Below are positions 25,638 to 49,884 of a stretch of 64,000 bases of DNA, piece after piece (within the stretch, counting starts at the first letter, position 1; the number at the start of each line of letters is the position of its first letter). Source of the stretch: Corallium rubrum. Lineage: Eukaryota; Cnidaria; Anthozoa; Scleralcyonacea; Coralliidae. The translations under genes and the position numbers were made by a program. Location of the stretch: NCBI GenBank assembly GCA_964035015.1, contig OZ036005.1, positions 12,326,468-12,390,467 on the forward strand. Direction: 5' to 3'. The notes beneath the pieces were generated by a model. That model ran no database searches and was not told where the DNA came from. It saw only the letters and a list, made by a program, of their open reading frames with translations.

Positions 25638-27629
25638 GTCCATCGTCCGTCGTCCATCGTCCATCGTCCAGGTTTATCACATGCCCGACAACAGGGTCAT
25701 TTGTACTAGAAAGGCAAAAATTAGTTTGGTTTGTAAGTGGAATTCCTATCAGATCAGAGAGGTGAAGTATAACATGCAAGAATAGTATAACAGGCGTATG
25801 GTTTCAGTATTCCATGTTTGACCAAGGGATTACGTCGATTTCTCTTGTTCGTGGGGTGTATTTGTTTTTAGATAGGATTTTCAGTAGTCATAATGAATTT
25901 TTTTCTTCTTTGTCTTCAGTTTTCTTATTCTCGTGAATGTGTGTTCTTTTTCAATTCAAGTAGATCTGCATGATTTCTAATTCTATTGGGTCCTTGAGTT
26001 TTGGTTGGATTGACATTCCTTTGCGGTTTTGCCATTGGGCTGCATGAGTTATGTTCTGTTGCGTGATCATTACCAGATGTGCCGCTGCTCTCGGTCAGCG
26101 GCTAATAATATAATTATGTATTCTAGAATTTCTAATGAGTGTGATTCTACTGTATTCTCACCCGATCCGCACGTTGTACCTAATAAACTACTAGACATTA
26201 TATACACATTGTATCCAGTAAGTTACAGGAAATTGTTTAATTTTTAGATGAGCCAATTAACGCTAATTAACCCCCCCCCCGACACTTTTCAAGTTAGGGT
26301 TAGGGTTCCCCCGGGAAATTCACATTTTTGAGATTAGGGTTAGGGGGTTCGGGGGAGAGGGTTTCATTAATAACCTCTTTATTAAACAATTTCCAGTAAC
26401 TTACTGGATACAATATGTATATAATGTCTAGTAGTTTATTAGGTACAACGTGCGGATCGGCTGGTATTCTAGTGTATCTCATTATTCAGGTCATTGAGTT
26501 CTTTAGAATTCTCCTAAGTCGTGCATGTATGTATATATAATTAAACAACCTGTAAACGACGATAAGGACTGTGAAATCAAGCAAGTTCAAACGCTTTTGG
26601 AAGTACTATGCTAGAGACAAATGAGGACCTTTATGTGCATGCTCTCGAAGTAGACTGACTCACGCCGAATGCAACGCGAGTCGGGCACTTCGCATCACCC
26701 GTAACGTTGTTGGTCAATTTGACCAATTTCTAGAACCTGTTTGCAGTGGCGCTTTCAGTGTACAAATGAGACGAGCTAGGGAAGTACTTTGTCGTCGAAG
26801 TAAGGAAATGTTTTTTAGTTATAACTGTTCCTTAGTCTATGCTGAAGTCAAACGGAGTCGGGCAAAGAAGAAATATGTCACAGTTTAAGCAAAATTTGAA
26901 TTATTATGTGCTCTCCTTATTATTTACTGTTGAGAATCTCCATTATTATGGTCCTTAATACGCACGCGCGCCACCATCTTATCCCAAATTTCTGGTAATG
27001 TTGTATAAAGTTATCGTGTATAAGTAGAGAATATACGGTTATGTACCAGTTTGTCTTTGAGGTTCCGGTTTGGTTTCCACTCAGGAAAATTTTCCGCAGT
27101 ACTGGAACAGACATGGAAGTTTTTTTTATCTTGTGAGCTCTCGGTCGGAACTAATGACTTTAATTAAAACAAAGGAAACTAATTTCCTGTCCTTTCCTAG
27201 CCTGCGGAAGATTTTCCTGAGTGGAAACTAGCCTTAAGGCCATAGAAGTTTAAGTTGTGGGTCATTTTCAATGTTTTCGGAGTCGGGGTGGGATATTTTT
27301 TTGAATTTACAAGGTTGTTACAAGTATACAATCGCACCATTGTTTGGACCATATAGTAGCTATAAGCATTAAATGCAGTAGATACATGCACGCTTTGGCG
27401 TGCCTATTTTTCACTTTGTTTTATTGGGAATTTTTGTTATTTATTTTATATTAAGTGCTTTTTGTTTGTTATGATACAGCTTTTATTATTTTTAGTGATA
27501 ACCTTTCAAATGACTGTCTTTTTAATATAGGGAGAATATTTAAAAATTTCAGATACTGCGAAGTCTTCGAATGAATGTTGCAAGTGCAAAAAGTGTAAGA
27601 AAATAACAATTTTATCTCTATCACTATAG
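15707..27629 (+). CDS. Small secreted cysteine-rich protein (four-exon model)
   Basis: Exons: 15707-15779, 16288-16373, 17553-17657 and 27531-27629. Phases fit exactly (363 nt, 120 aa plus stop). Exon 1 gives MWSASRCFQLISLLAISLLF, then VCVVG, a clear signal peptide, with a GTAAGT donor. Exon 2 gives KPVNSTSLRNLKKFRIPTIY up to PECV, with a potential N-glycosylation site (NST) and a GTAAGT donor. Exon 3, after a good pyrimidine tract, gives DPCHKHKCKK and SNCKTLGVTCGE. Exon 4 gives GEYLKISDTAKSSNECCKCK, then KC and a short hydrophobic end. The mature part is rich in Cys. The family is not recognised; CGE-x-EYLK followed by clustered Cys recalls extracellular cysteine-rich modules, but this is weak. 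The 9.9-kb third intron contains the (TATTAC)n array and the RT element. Exon 1 to exon 3 linkage is fairly good; exon 4, so far away, is less sure and could belong to nothing. Confidence 0.5.
15880..16225. repeat. Dispersed repeat, inverse copy at 58225-58526
   Basis: TTTCTAGGCCTTCC, AACGCGTTTG, AAGCCTGCTCACCTCGGATC and CAACCGCCAAAAGTTGAAAG all have reverse complements, in opposite order, at 58225-58526. It lies in intron 1 of the cysteine-rich gene model. Confidence 0.6.
16379..16792. repeat. G/T-rich triplet repeats ending in (GTT)n
   Basis: Interrupted TGG/TGT triplets, then about 28 perfect GTT units at 16672-16750. Every frame reads as a homopolymer, so it is not coding. Confidence 0.9.
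16794..17238 (+). pseudogene. LINE 3' end (RT C-terminal tail)
   Basis: The frame reads WLPVEQRINFKILMFTYKIV, then NGLAPSYLSDLL, and later FSACAPALWSNLPIEIR, the usual C-terminal tail of jockey/CR1-group LINE polyproteins. After the stop at about 17130 the 3' end is TATAAAGCGCATTTGGACAT, then AGTGCGCTATACGAA and an (ATT)n tail. 5' truncated inside the triplet repeat. Confidence 0.8.
17240..17460. repeat. TGG/TTG triplet-rich tract
   Basis: Interrupted GTGGTG and TTG runs flanking the LINE tail, continuing the pattern left of the LINE. This suggests the LINE landed inside one triplet-rich tract. Confidence 0.8.
17700..18400. other. Intronic sequence without recognised feature
   Basis: AT-rich. 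No repeat ends or frames that I can support. Confidence 0.4.
18405..18560 (-). mobile_element. 5S-derived SINE body fragment
   Basis: Reverse complement matches the 3' body of the element at 5375-5665: AACATCTTAGCTGTAATCC, TGTGGTATGACGGCTGCCTG and GAGCGCCTTTGATATGCCTC. The 5S-like head is missing. Confidence 0.6.
18570..19440. other. Intronic sequence without recognised gene
   Basis: Contains a C run at 19376-19390 followed by (CA)n. No supported coding region. Confidence 0.4.
19460..20640. repeat. (TATTAC)n / (TATTGC)n satellite, left part
   Basis: A hexamer array with a central block of TATTGC from about 19774 to 20411 between TATTAC blocks. It is interrupted at 19571-19672 by a palindrome and ends in TATTATTATT and T-rich sequence at the 3' end of the RT element. 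Long frames across it encode only dipeptide repeats and are not genes. Confidence 0.95.
19571..19672. repeat. Near-perfect 102-bp palindrome in the satellite
   Basis: Arms ATAAATAAGTTTTGTGGAAA and TTTCCACAAAACTTATTTAT, continuing through CACCACGTAAAATATTTCTT. Satellite sequence lies on both sides: about 35 bp of other sequence separates it on the left, and it abuts the array on the right. Confidence 0.85.
20650..24300 (-). mobile_element. Reverse-transcriptase element inserted in a (TATTAC)n array
   Basis: The whole insert between the two satellite parts. Read on the minus strand it begins after (TAATAG)n and ends with TTTTTTAATAAAGTTATTATC, an A run and then (TAATAG)n again. Both flanking arrays run in the same direction, as expected if the element landed inside one array. 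No LTRs or terminal inverted repeats were seen, which fits a non-LTR element. Confidence 0.75.
20860..24126 (-). pseudogene. Retroelement polyprotein: SANT/Myb-like domain, RT, Cys/His and nuclease-like tail
   Basis: The start MPPKKKTNSRRTKWTEEMIV opens a Trp-containing Myb/SANT-like domain. A frameshift near 23890 leads to the long central region (to 22886). An in-frame TGA follows TASTDL, then the RT continues: VRPIGVGEVPRRIICKS, motif A-like LLVDATNAVNTLNR, motif B TTQGDPLAMAMYGLA. The catalytic motif C is FADD at about 22315, in another frame after a 1-bp slip near 22345. Further on come FGYLPNAGKT and the thumb-like region. Frameshifts near 21460 and 21180 separate CVCGKGFSTDHAMICPHGG, ARHNEIRDL and DDARVDI from FFDVRVFHPNAPSYRNTS. 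The order C-C-H-C, RHN, D-x(n)-D-V recalls the restriction-like endonuclease tail of R2/R4-type LINEs. At least four breaks, so not functional. The clade is inferred, not proven. Confidence 0.75.
24305..25672. repeat. (TATTAC)n satellite, right part
   Basis: More than 200 hexamer units, with one inner block of TACCGT (24721-24770) and (TTA)n at both ends. A short GTCCATC-type repeat closes it (25636-25672). Non-coding. Confidence 0.95.
25680..26150. other. Intronic sequence without recognised feature
   Basis: T-rich. No supported gene or repeat end. Confidence 0.4.
26159..26463. mobile_element. MITE with 7-bp target duplication (CACCCGATCC ends)
   Basis: Left end CACCCGATCCGCACGTTGTA; the right end is the inverse with one mismatch (CAGCCGATCC). 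Inverted arms extend about 90 bp. GTATTCT lies immediately before (26152-26158) and after (26464-26470). The loop holds a C run and TTAGGG-like repeats. No frame. Confidence 0.85.
26650..26886 (+). other. Unrecognised open stretch
   Basis: About 74 codons without a stop, reading HAECNASRALRITRNVVGQF and ending VKRSRAKKKYVTV-stop. It has mixed, protein-like composition but no start or clear splice sites. Possibly a decayed exon or transposon piece. Confidence 0.2.
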
Positions 27630-27631
27630 AC

Positions 27632-28705
27632 TTAAAGCGCCTATGAAGCTATTAAGTTTGTCTTATATGAAAGACCACTTAAGGTGGCTCCCTAGAGTTT
27701 TTGTTTTTTCATGGCTTGTTACGTTCAGTCATAGTCTATGGTTGTTACTGTTTTTAAAATAACTATTACATAATTATTCTGTATACTGAACTGCAGAAGG
27801 AGAACCACACTTATGAAGTATTTATTGAATAGTGCTAATCTGCTGTTATCATGGTAAAAATGGCGTTTGAAATTTAATTGTCAAATTTTCACGGTTTTCG
27901 TCTATTTAGGCACATATCTCCAGTTTTCTTCGGTTAAAATTTCTAAAAATTGTCATCTGGTCAGTTTTTTTCCAGTTAGAACACTACAGCAAAATATTAG
28001 GGGAAGTTGTCAAGACAGATTTTTTGCTATAATCCTAATGGATTAAAAAGAGTTCTGTCTTATGAAATTTTTTAAAAACTAAGTATGTTGTTTAAGGTTT
28101 TCCTATTTCTTTACGCACAAAATTTTAAAAAATCTTACTGAAGCAAACGTGTGATATTTGTGAATTTGTATCGCTCGGACGTCTGCTGACGTGACAGAAT
28201 ATCAACTCGACAAGATTGCTATTTACGCATGTGCCGACGTCATACTCGGTACCAGTCCTTTCTTAAAATTACCGTAGGGAGCCACCTTAAAATAATAAAG
28301 TAAAAGCTTTTGCTGTTTTTCGTTTCCTTGCTTCGTTGTTGATATGCAATGCAAATTGATCAAACGACTTGAATTGACGTCACATGTGCATACAGTAATG
28401 ACTTTTGGAGAAGCTCTTGAGTTGTCTGTCGTTGCTATATATTATCAAACCAAATTGATTTGAAGAGAGCATATAAAGGGTATTTTCCCACAACATCAAA
28501 CATCTATAGTTTCGAGTGGTTAAAAACTAGCAAAGATTTTTAACCTTTAATAACTCATCATCATGCATATGCGACGTGAGATGTTTTGGATGTCAAACAA
28601 CTTGAAATGTCTCAATAACGAAGCACGGAAAGAAAAACTGCAAAAGATGTCATTTTAAGTGTTCGTTTTAATTTTGACTTAATTTTCCTTTTTATAGGAT
28701 TTTAA
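27632..28705. mobile_element. TTAA fold-back element, split by a second element
   Basis: The left end TTAAAGCGCCTATGAAGC and the stretch ATTAAGTTTGTCTTATATGA match 30394-30440. After the insertion at 27683-28286 the same family resumes (GCTGTTTTTCGTTTCCTTGC). The right arm (CTGCAAAAGATGTCATTTTA) ends near the TTAA at 28702. Confidence 0.65.
27683..28286. mobile_element. Nested TTAA element
   Basis: Ends GGTGGCTCCCTAGAG and GTAGGGAGCCACC, with TTAA on both sides (27679-27682, 28287-28290). It divides an older fold-back element, whose two halves can be aligned to uninterrupted copies. Confidence 0.75.
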
Positions 28706-28724
28706 ACAGAGAGCTTAATTATAC

Positions 28725-29217
28725 TTAAAGGGGATTGGCAATAAAAATTAAGTTTGGCTAATTTGAAACAACGCGTGAAATCGTAATAGAAGATCTTTTA
28801 CCACTTTTTCGTATCGTTCTAACTTCTTTGTTTTCAAGGTATTTCAAACTTTTTATGGGCTCTGACATCAGGAGTGGGGTACAGTATTTTCATATTGGGC
28901 AAAATCGCCTACATATCTGTGATTGCTCAACATGCATGAAATGTTCAGCGTTACAAGGAGTTTTTATGTGGACAGTTTCGAATAATTTCGTAAAACAAAC
29001 CCAGAGATATAACTGGTTTTGCTACATGTGAAAATATTTTACCCAACCCCTGACGTCAGAGATCATCTCATTTACAACACTGATCAAACAAATTTAAATA
29101 TCTTGAAAACAAAGAAAGATACGAAAAAGTTGTAAAAGGTCTTCTGTTACAATTTTATGAGTTCTTTGACTTCTTTCAAATTAGACAAACCTAATTTTTA
29201 TTGCCAATGGTCTTTAA
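28725..29217. mobile_element. TTAA fold-back element
   Basis: TTAAAGGGGATTGGCAATAA at the left, TTATTGCCAATGGTCTTTAA at the right. Long arms continue through TTTTTCGTATC / GATACGAAAAA and CTTTGTTTTCAAG / TTGAAAACAAAG. A frame at 28828-29031 is accidental. Confidence 0.75.
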
Positions 29218-29458
29218 GAAGTGCTAGAAAACCTTTTCCGGGTTTACATACAGTTATAGAAACACGAGAGGAAATTTGGGAAAACGAGCTAGAAATTGAA
29301 GTGGGAATTATCTGCATCGATGCAATGATATGCACCGCTTGTTAGGATTCGCTGAAATTCACGCACTCGCTCAGTTATTATATTTTTGAGATGGATTTTT
29401 TCCAATATTAAACCAAGTTCATATTTATTGCATTTTTTCAACTGATCTCGGATTGGTC

Positions 29459-29971
29459 TTAAAGTGCCAATGCAGCAAAATTTCACCCCAGTTTTTTTAT
29501 GATTGCATTTGAAAGAACACTTAAAATGACAACGTAACATCTTTCGTAGAATTTCGTTTCCTTGCTTCATTCCTATTCAGATATTCAGGTCTGTTTGATA
29601 TGCAAATGTAATACTTATGACATCACACTGCATAATGACTTTTTGAAATAGTACTGTCAATTTTAGGATAGTCCAGATATTTTACACCCAGCTACACACG
29701 TTTAGTGACCAGTCATGGCTACATACATGCAAGTGCAAATTTTTATTAAGTACTTTCGATAAGCACTCTCAAAGAAAATCATACAGTCTAAAAAGTCATT
29801 ATGCAGCGTGATGTCATAAGTATGACATTTGCATATCAAACAAACCTGAATATCTCCAGAATGAAGCAAGGAAACGAAATTCTACGAAAGATTTTACGTT
29901 GTCATTTTAAGGGTTCTTTCAAATGCAATCATAAAAAACTGGGGTGAAATTTCGCTGCATTGGCACTTTAA
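29459..29971. mobile_element. TTAA fold-back element
   Basis: TTAAAGTGCCAATGCAGCAA and its complement TTCGCTGCATTGGCACTTTA, with a closing A. Arms of more than 150 bp, including TGCAATCATAAAAAACTGGG near the right end. Confidence 0.8.
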
Positions 29972-29990
29972 CATATATGTATATATTCTA

Positions 29991-30162
29991 ACAATCGAAA
30001 TATAGTAAGGTTAGATATACTGCCGAAACAGAGAACGTAGGAGTCTAACGTTTCGAGCGAAGGCCCTCCGTCTTCTCTCTGACCAAGGGCCTTCGCTCGA
30101 AACGTTAGACTCCTACGTTCTCTGTTTCGGCAGTATATCTAACCTTACTATATTTCGATTGT
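29991..30162. repeat. Near-perfect palindrome with GAAACGTT core
   Basis: Arms ACAATCGAAATATAGTAAGG and its complement, continuing through AGATATACTGCCGAAACAGA and GTAGGAGTCTAACGTTTCGA. The inner part (AGGGCCTTCGCTCGAAACG) matches the centre of the 54092-54272 palindrome. Confidence 0.85.
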
Positions 30163-30393
30163 TGTTCCTACACTGCCTACGCAGCACGCTACTTTTATTA
30201 TATATTCTAACATTCTCTATATAGCTGTATAATTCTGTGTCACGTTATCATTACGCTTTTTGTGTTATTGCATTTTTTGCTTTTGCTTTTTTCTATTCTG
30301 ATGTCGTCCAATAAACGTTTCAATCCCCAATCAATTTGGAATTTGACAGTCGAACGTTGAGGTGGGTTTCTTGATTGTACGTTGATTGCCATT

Positions 30394-30871
30394 TTAAAGT
30401 GCCTATGAAACAAAAATTAAGTTTGTCTCATTTAAAAGAACAGTTAAAATGGTAGAGTAACATCTTTTGCAGTTTTTCGTTTCCTTGCCCTTTGTTCTTG
30501 AGATATTTCAGTTTGTGTGATATGCAAATTAAACATTTTGACGTCAAATGTGCATAATGAGTTATCGAAAAAGTTATATATCTTTGCTATTATCAAATAC
30601 ATGCAATTATAATCACGTGAAGATCTACGTGTTTATCGCTGTGGGCGAAACACATTCACATGCTTCACTCAAATTAATTTGGTTTGATAATATAAAAGAT
30701 ATCTTATCTTCTCCAATAGCTCATTAGGCATATACGACGTCAAAAACAAACAAACTAAAAATATCTCAAGAACAAAACAAAGAAACGAAGGACTGCAAAA
30801 GATGTTACTGTGTGATTTTAAGTGTTTTTTCGAATAAGACAAACTTAATTTTTGTTTCATAGGCACTTTAG
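30394..30871. mobile_element. TTAA fold-back element
   Basis: TTAAAGTGCCTATGAAACAA at the left, TTGTTTCATAGGCACTTTAG at the right (the final TTAA is mutated to TTAG). Arms include AACATCTTTTGCAG / CTGCAAAAGATGTT. The best-preserved family member. Confidence 0.8.
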
Positions 30872-30873
30872 GC

Positions 30874-31391
30874 CTGATGACATGGGATGGTGATTGCAGC
30901 AGGGACATTCGCAGGCGATAGGAAAGGGCATATGGTGTGCTGGCTGATCTCAACAAACTGTGGGACGCCGGTGAACTGAGTCTACGGAAGAAACTGCATC
31001 TGCTGCGTGCCTGTGTGTTTAGTGTGCTGATGTATGCCTCTGAGACCTGGACGTTGAAGAAGGAGGATGAGCGAAGATTGAAAGCATTCGAAATGAAGTG
31101 TTATAGAAGGCTACTTGGCGTGAAGTGGTTCCATCATGTGACGAAGAAGATGTTGTAACTACCATCAAAAGGAGAAAGGTACAGCTATTTGGGCATGTGT
31201 GTAGAATGAATGATGACCAATTGCTGAAGATTATCATGCTTGGTATGGTAGATGGGAACAACAGAAGAGGACGGCCTAGAAGGGCGTGGATCGACGACAT
31301 TAGGGAATGGACTGGAGTGCCCCTTCGCCACATGACGGAGATCGCGCATGATCGCGAACGATGGAGGGCAGTAGTGAACGTCAGAATATGA
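30874..31391 (+). pseudogene. LINE reverse-transcriptase C-terminal fragment
   Basis: Reads LMTWDGDCSRDIRRR, stop, then AYGVLADLNKLWDAGELSLR and VLMYASETWTLKKEDERRLK. A frameshift at about 31140 is followed by QLFGHVCRM, GRPRRAWIDDIREWTG and AHDRERWRAVV. These are standard landmarks of the region after the RT core in many animal LINEs. One stop and one frameshift; no catalytic core. Confidence 0.8.
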
Positions 31392-31439
31392 AGCACCAAT
31401 GGGCTCCTTAAAGAGCCCATGGAACATTAGTAGTTAGTC

Positions 31440-32150
31440 ACATTTATCGAGACACTCCTTCAAAAGTCTAAAGCGAAATAAAGTGTGCGGTGTGCAGCGG
31501 AGTAAAGTAGAGTGGAATGAAGTGTTATCGCATACCTGGAGTAAAAGCGGCTTTCCCATTGGTTTAGAAGAGGTGCGCTTTTTTCGAGCTCGCCTCCGAT
31601 TCGGTCCGAGCGCACCACTTTTGAACTAATGAGCCACGATCGGAAATGGCGGCTGTCAAGGCTCGCGAAATACGGGATGACCCGTATTAGCTACGCATGC
31701 GTAGAACGAATATCTTGCGTGTAAACGTCGTCAATACACGGTGGTCGACAACTCACTTGAGCCAGCGCACGTGGACTGGGAACTGCCCATGAAAGTGGCC
31801 GATTTTAATTTCTATGCGATTTCCGATCGTGGGGTAGCAGCGGGGGCCAGCCCACCTAATATGAACAGCCCCTTAGTTCATTTTGTTCCTAGTTTATGCA
31901 TCATGCATCATGCATCATTGCATGACATACACTTCATAAAACATATTTATCAAAAGAATCCTGCGTGAATCTAATTAACCATTTTGTTTCCCCACCGAAA
32001 GCTAAACTTTATGCCACCTTTATTAAAGGCTGGCAGCTAGTTCATATAAAGTCTCAAGTATATACATTAGTTCTTACGCAAGCTCTAAGATGTATGCAGA
32101 GGGACATGCCAGCCCCCCTCGGTGCGTCAATCCCGGACGCACATCCCTAC
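31440..32150. other. No feature recognised
   Basis: Contains a short GGAGTAAAGTAGAGT-like patch (31497-31525), but no gene I can support. Confidence 0.4.
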
Positions 32151-32165
32151 AGGTACGTTTGTTAT

Positions 32166-32315
32166 AAAGTGAAGTGACCTGGAGTGGAGTAGAGTAGAGT
32201 AGAGGGGGGTGGAGTACGTGGAGTAGAGTGAAAGTGAAGTGGAGTGAAGTGAAATGGAATGGAGTGGATTGAAGTGAAGTGGAGTGGAGTGGAGTGAAGA
32301 AAAGTGAAGTAAAGC
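32166..32315. repeat. Degenerate pentamer repeat (GGAGT / GAAGT)n
   Basis: About 30 imperfect 5-bp units such as GGAGT, AGAGT and GAAGT. Confidence 0.8.
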
Positions 32316-32377
32316 GGCAGAAAACATGTATATATTGGTTTCACTAATTAACGTCGCGACTGTTTTCAGGAAAAAAT

Positions 32378-32551
32378 ATAGACCACTTTCATAATAGCGA
32401 TAATTTGCTTATTCTTTTATGTGCATCTTAATAAGCCTTTCTGGCTTCGTTTGTGTGTCTGCAATTCAAAAGAATCTTTGCTTCATAACGAGGCTAGAAA
32501 GGCTCATTTAGATACACATAAAAGGATATTTAACACTTTAAAGTGGTCTAT
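32378..32551. mobile_element. MITE with ATAGACCACTTT ends
   Basis: ATAGACCACTTTCATAATAG at the left, AACACTTTAAAGTGGTCTAT at the right. The interior (AAGCCTTTCTGGCTTCG, CTTCATAACGAGGC) recurs in diverged form at 3760-3880. Confidence 0.65.
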
Positions 32552-32680
32552 ATTGAGAGCCCACATTTTGGAGTGATATATAGGGCGTTTACTGGCTGAA
32601 GCATAGGGAAACTAAAATGTCAAATATTTGCTTAATATTACAGGGGCGTTAAATTTTAATCAAAATGGTCAGGCTTAAAT

Positions 32681-32781
32681 TTAACTCATTCCTGTCCGGG
32701 GGCTTCCCCAGAGGTGAATAAAATCGTCTGGCGTTAGCCAGAATAAAATACTAAAGACCAATTCGGACAAGAAAGAGTTAA
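32681..32781. mobile_element. Short TTAA MITE, first of a tandem pair
   Basis: TTAACTCATTCCTGTCCGGG to CGGACAAGAAAGAGTTAA, with TTAA both sides and the palindromic core TCTGGCGTTAGCCAGA. Confidence 0.75.
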
Positions 32782-32792
32782 AGAGACAGTTT

Positions 32793-32893
32793 ATAACTCA
32801 TTCCTCTCCGGGGGCTTCCCCAGAGGTGAATAAAATCGTCTGGCGTTAGCCAGAATAAAATACTAAAGACCAATTCGGACAAGAAAGAGTTAA
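32793..32893. mobile_element. Short TTAA MITE, second of a tandem pair
   Basis: Nearly identical to 32681-32781 and in the same orientation, 11 bp away. The left TTAA is altered. Their near identity suggests a recent duplication. Confidence 0.75.
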
Positions 32894-33079
32894 AAGAGCT
32901 AGCTTAGACGTTATTTTTAAACTTCAACTAAGCTCAAGACATCAAACTGTGTTAAAGGAATAGTTTTCTACTACGGTTGAAAACTATGCTGACGTCAGCA
33001 TTAACAAAGTTAAAAACTCTGTTACTTTAAAAGGACTAATCATAACAGCATGAAATTTTGGACAAAAACGTACAACAAC

Positions 33080-33360
33080 GATATTTTTAATTTTTTTTTA
33101 ATTTAACAGCTTTATTTTGACAATAAATAAATCAATATTTACATACATTTGTACAAACAGACTAGGATAACAGGACAAAAAAGATGTAAAAGAAAAGCAA
33201 AAAAAGGAAATAAAACACAAACAGGACTGAGTCCCATGCAAGGTGCTCACCAATAAAATCCGTACGCTAAAGGTTTTTAAAGATAGATAGATAAATAAAA
33301 TAAGTAGATAAATAAATAAATTACTAAATAAATAAATTAATTAATTAATTACTAAATTAC

Positions 33361-33392
<32 letters not shown>

Positions 33393-33779
33393 AAACGAAA
33401 GGAGAATAGAGGGATTTAGGAGGTAAGAAGACATATCGTTAAACAATATATACATTCACATGCACGTAGTTATGGAGTGGGAACTAAGCATGTCAGGATT
33501 AAAATGTGTAGTAGTTAACTGAAGATAAGTTTTGTGTAGAAAATTCTTAAAAGTAGAGAGACTATTAAAGGAGTTAGAAGGGGCAGACTATGTAAAAGAT
33601 GTAAAACGAACAGCTTTATATGTGGTATAATTTAGAACTAATATAGACTTTAGTATTTTGGTTACGTCATGGTGACGAAAGCCGAGATCTACAAGCTCGA
33701 GCTAGGGGCCTGGGTCTAAATGTATGTTTACTCATGCGCAGATGTGTCGATGAAATGGATGAATAATTTTCCACGAAAC
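33080..33779. other. AT-rich 5' flank of the J-protein gene
   Basis: Contains degenerate (AAAT)n and ATTAATTACTAA tracts at 33270-33400. The 5' UTR and promoter of the gene at 33780 should lie in its right part, but no TATA box or initiator can be pointed to with confidence. Confidence 0.4.
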
Positions 33780-48991
<15,212 letters not shown>

Positions 48992-49271
48992 TGTAGAAAT
49001 GTAATATATAATTTTCCCGCGAATGGTACAAGAGACTGTCCAATCTTGTTCGAAGTGCCAGTCCTGTATAGTTCACCGTGGATTTTGCTGTACATGGTTG
49101 CGAAACACTTGGCGAGGACAACTCACTTACTAACAATAATTTTAGAATTGAAAATGGCCCATACAGAAAGGGCGAGAAAAACAAACAAACAATATTTAAT
49201 TTTAGGAATCTTTTTATCAGGATAAAAAGAACGTCTCAAAAGGGATCTTCGCATGTTTGAACCACTGACTT

Positions 49272-49830
49272 ATATATAACTGGACTGCAGGTGCCCTATA
49301 TCAATAACTGGCAATAGGTGACCAATCCAAGATGGCGGTTTATGGGTCCTTTCTCCCATGGTAGTAACTGCTAGTAACCTTTTTCTCATAACTGAATCAC
49401 AGAATAGTAATACAACCAGAAGTCCAACTCGTGTCGGAACCTTTGAAGTTTATATCCTCACGCATGTCGCCTCGCGCATCTTGATTCCTCGCCATCCTAC
49501 TCCATCCCACGCCATCCTGGCAAGTTCCCCCGGCAGTTTGGACCTTCAAAAGAAGGTTAAAACTGCCGGGGGAACTTGGCAGGATGGCGTAGGATGGCGT
49601 AAAATATCGCGCCTGCGCATTGAAGAAATGCGGACAAGTTTTCACCTGAGTTGGACTTCTGGTTGTATTACTATTCTGTGAGTGAATTGATCGGCCTGTC
49701 GGCGCGGCTGAGTCCACAGTCAAGTAAACATTGGCAGGAGAAGGTCAGCGGTCGCTAGGGAAAATTAGATATTTCCGCCATCTTTGTTCGGTCAATTTTT
49801 TGTACTGGACCCGCAGTCCAGTTATATATA
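49272..49830. mobile_element. Outer MITE with ATAACTGGACTGC ends
   Basis: TATATAACTGGACTGCAGG at the left; CCCGCAGTCCAGTTATATA at the right. TA-rich flanks hide the exact target duplication. Contains the inner element 49397-49680. Confidence 0.7.
49397..49680. mobile_element. Inner MITE with 33-bp inverted ends and 7-bp duplication
   Basis: CACAGAATAGTAATACAACC, then AGAAGTCCAACTC, perfectly inverted at the right end. Flanks ACTGAAT (left) and AGTGAAT (right) agree at six of seven bases. A second palindrome lies inside around AACTGCCGGGGGAACTTGGC. Confidence 0.85.
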
Positions 49831-49884
49831 GGTGAATGGTTTGAACAAATAGGCTTCATGGGCGTCGCCCTCTTGAATTGGGGG

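Noticed and set aside
24215-25779. Long minus-strand frames (480-489 codons) of Asn-Ser or Val-Ile repeats
   Set aside because: Same cause, (TATTAC)n read in two frames.
26294-26347. TTAGGG-like repeats suggesting telomeric DNA
   Set aside because: Only two or three units on each side of a MITE loop, mixed with a C run; not a telomere tract.
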